Shown here in pieces: positions 7,772 to 9,258 of a DNA stretch of 9,258 nt (position 1 is the stretch's first letter; each line of letters opens with the position of its first letter). The position numbers were made by a program, and so were the translations under genes. This DNA comes from Actinomycetes bacterium (GTDB lineage Bacteria; Actinomycetota; Humimicrobiia; Humimicrobiales; Humimicrobiaceae). The notes below the pieces were generated by a model. It was given only the letters and a program-made list of their open reading frames with translations, made no database searches and was not told the DNA's origin. The DNA is taken from contig JAUWCR010000033.1 in NCBI GenBank assembly GCA_030609215.1, positions 1 to 9,258 of the forward strand, in the 5' to 3' direction.

Positions 7772-9217
7772 TCAGCAAGCATCCATTGCCTTTTTGCCCA
7801 AACTATGTAATTTATTTAATTTTTCTATGGTGTCACTTTCAGCATAAATCCTGACCACTGCTTCAGTCCCTGAAGGTCTTATCATTACCCAGCTCCCATC
7901 TTCCATAACATATTTGTAGCCATCTATAGTAATAATCTTTTTGACACCTTCATTTTTTAAAATCCGGGGTACGCCTCTTGACAGTGACTTTTTCACTTTT
8001 TCCTTCTTTTCAAAATCCATCTCATAATCAAGCCTTCTATATACAAAAAAACCAAAATCCTTATAAATTTCATCAAGTATCTCATTAATGGTTTTTCCTG
8101 TTGTGCATAATACTTCAAGTAAAACCAATCCTATAAACATTCCATCCCTTTCAGGAATATTTCCCTTTACCCATAAACCTCCACTTTCTTCACCACCCAT
8201 CATAACTCCGCCTGCCAGTATCTCTTCACCAATATACTTAAATCCAACAGGCTTTATTAACAGTTCCAAATCATATTTAGAACATATTCTATCAATAATT
8301 GAAGAAGTGGTAACAGTCTTTACGACTTTTCCTTCAAGCTGCTTATATTTTAAAAGATACCAAAGAATGATAGCAAATATATGATGCGAGCTTATAAAAT
8401 TGCCCTCTTCCCCCAGAGCTGCTATCCTATCTCCATCTCCATCCAAACAGATAGCTAATTTGCATTTTTTCTCCTTTAATTTATATATAGCATCTCTTAA
8501 ATTATCTCCAATGGGTTCAGGATTTATATCATTAAATAATGGGTTTATTACTCCATGGATCTCAATAACCTCCTTTGGATTTAAAGACTGCAGAATATTT
8601 CTATATATTCCCTGGCATGTTCCATACATGGGATCTATAAGCAGTCCAAAATTAAAATTTCTAATAGCATCAGTATCTACTAAATTTAAAATTTGCTTAC
8701 TGTACTCTGGAACAAAATCTAACTTTTCTATATTATCATCCGAGCTAAGAATTTCATCTCCAGAAGTAAAATCACTACCATATTTCTTCACCTGACTGTT
8801 AACACTTTCTTCAATCTCAGATATTATATCCATTGTAGCAGAACCGCCGTAAGAGCCTTTTACTTTATAGCCATTATAATAATATGGATTATGGCTCGCA
8901 GTAATCATAATTCCTAAATCAGCATTATTTTTTAGCACTCCAGCAGAAAGTATAGGGGTTGGAACAAAGCTTGTGGAAATATAAGCTTCAATATTATTTC
9001 TTTTAAAAACAGATGCAGTAATTTCTGCAAATTTTTCCGATAGAAATCTTGTATCGTATCCAATCACAACTTTTAGTGTTTTGCTCCCAGTTTTAATTTT
9101 ATGCTTTAAATATTCGCACACGCCCCTGGTTACAATTTTTACCCTGTCAGCCGTAAAATCATATGCTATTACTCCTCTCCATCCATCTGTTCCAAATTTA
9201 ATAACTGCCTCACCCAT
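7772..9217 (-). CDS. Phosphomannomutase/phosphoglucomutase (alpha-D-phosphohexomutase family)
   Basis: A magnesium-dependent enzyme moving phosphate between C6 and C1 of hexoses through a phosphoserine intermediate. At 481 residues all four domains are represented: the N-terminal KFGTDGWRG (7-15), the active-site loop TASHNP (106-111) with the serine that carries phosphate (Ser108), the metal-binding DGDGDR (259-264), the sugar-specificity loop GGEESGG (341-347) and the phosphate-binding RPSGTE (447-452). The GEESGG loop argues against phosphoglucosamine mutase, which normally has GEQSGH. Mannose-1-phosphate production is favoured by the phosphomannose isomerase gene 34 bp downstream; glucose-1-phosphate is an equally possible product and many relatives make both. 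The ATG at 9217 has a purine-rich GGAAGGGA stretch about 10 nt upstream. An ATG 7 nt earlier is out of frame. It is the first complete gene of the run; its own promoter is not visible in the 41 bp upstream. Confidence 0.93.
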   Translation of the reverse strand: MGEAVIKFGTDGWRGVIAYDFTADRVKIVTRGVCEYLKHKIKTGSKTLKVVIGYDTRFLSEKFAEITASVFKRNNIEAYISTSFVPTPILSAGVLKNNADLGIMITASHNPYYYNGYKVKGSYGGSATMDIISEIEESVNSQVKKYGSDFTSGDEILSSDDNIEKLDFVPEYSKQILNLVDTDAIRNFNFGLLIDPMYGTCQGIYRNILQSLNPKEVIEIHGVINPLFNDINPEPIGDNLRDAIYKLKEKKCKLAICLDGDGDRIAALGEEGNFISSHHIFAIILWYLLKYKQLEGKVVKTVTTSSIIDRICSKYDLELLIKPVGFKYIGEEILAGGVMMGGEESGGLWVKGNIPERDGMFIGLVLLEVLCTTGKTINEILDEIYKDFGFFVYRRLDYEMDFEKKEKVKKSLSRGVPRILKNEGVKKIITIDGYKYVMEDGSWVMIRPSGTEAVVRIYAESDTIEKLNKLHSLGKKAMDAC

Positions 9218-9258
9218 TTTGCATTATTTCCCTTCCATTAAATAATTCTGCCTATTTT

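Overview
This is an AT-rich bacterial window with nine protein genes, all read from the minus strand and almost without gaps. It looks like a core, chromosomal, housekeeping region. There are no mobile elements, tRNA or rRNA genes, CRISPR arrays or broken genes, and I found no undescribed system in it. In transcription order (high to low coordinates) the genes are: phosphomanno/phosphoglucomutase, bifunctional phosphoglucose/phosphomannose isomerase, S-adenosylhomocysteine hydrolase (ahcY), methylthioribose-1-phosphate isomerase (mtnA), a sugar-phosphate nucleotidyltransferase with a beta-helix tail, a ComF-family phosphoribosyltransferase, a cold-shock protein, long-form hibernation factor HPF, and the N-terminal half of SecA, which runs off the left edge.

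Spacing suggests up to three transcription units. Mutase and isomerase are 34 bp apart. A 105-bp gap with a candidate sigma-70-type promoter precedes ahcY, which overlaps mtnA by 19 bp. A 96-bp AT-rich gap precedes the nucleotidyltransferase-comF-csp-hpf-secA run, where gaps are only 5 to 31 bp. No convincing terminator separates the groups, so read-through into one long operon is possible. Shine-Dalgarno sequences are mostly clear (AGGAGG, GGGAGG, AGGTGA).

Functionally, the mutase, isomerase and nucleotidyltransferase together could take fructose-6-phosphate through mannose-6-phosphate and mannose-1-phosphate to an NDP-sugar, plausibly GDP-mannose. AhcY and MtnA handle the two by-products of S-adenosylmethionine use: S-adenosylhomocysteine, and the methylthioadenosine-derived sugar phosphate. 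HPF, the cold-shock protein and SecA serve ribosome dormancy, RNA chaperoning and protein export.

The organism cannot be named. ComF-HPF-SecA order occurs in both Firmicutes and Actinobacteria. The longer order, mutase, SIS-domain isomerase, SAH hydrolase, ComF, HPF, SecA, recalls the manB-to-secA1 stretch of Mycobacterium, yet the base composition here is strongly AT-rich. The archaeal-type bifunctional isomerase and the short, tail-less SAH hydrolase fit a thermophilic or deep-branching anaerobic lineage of either group. This placement is inference.
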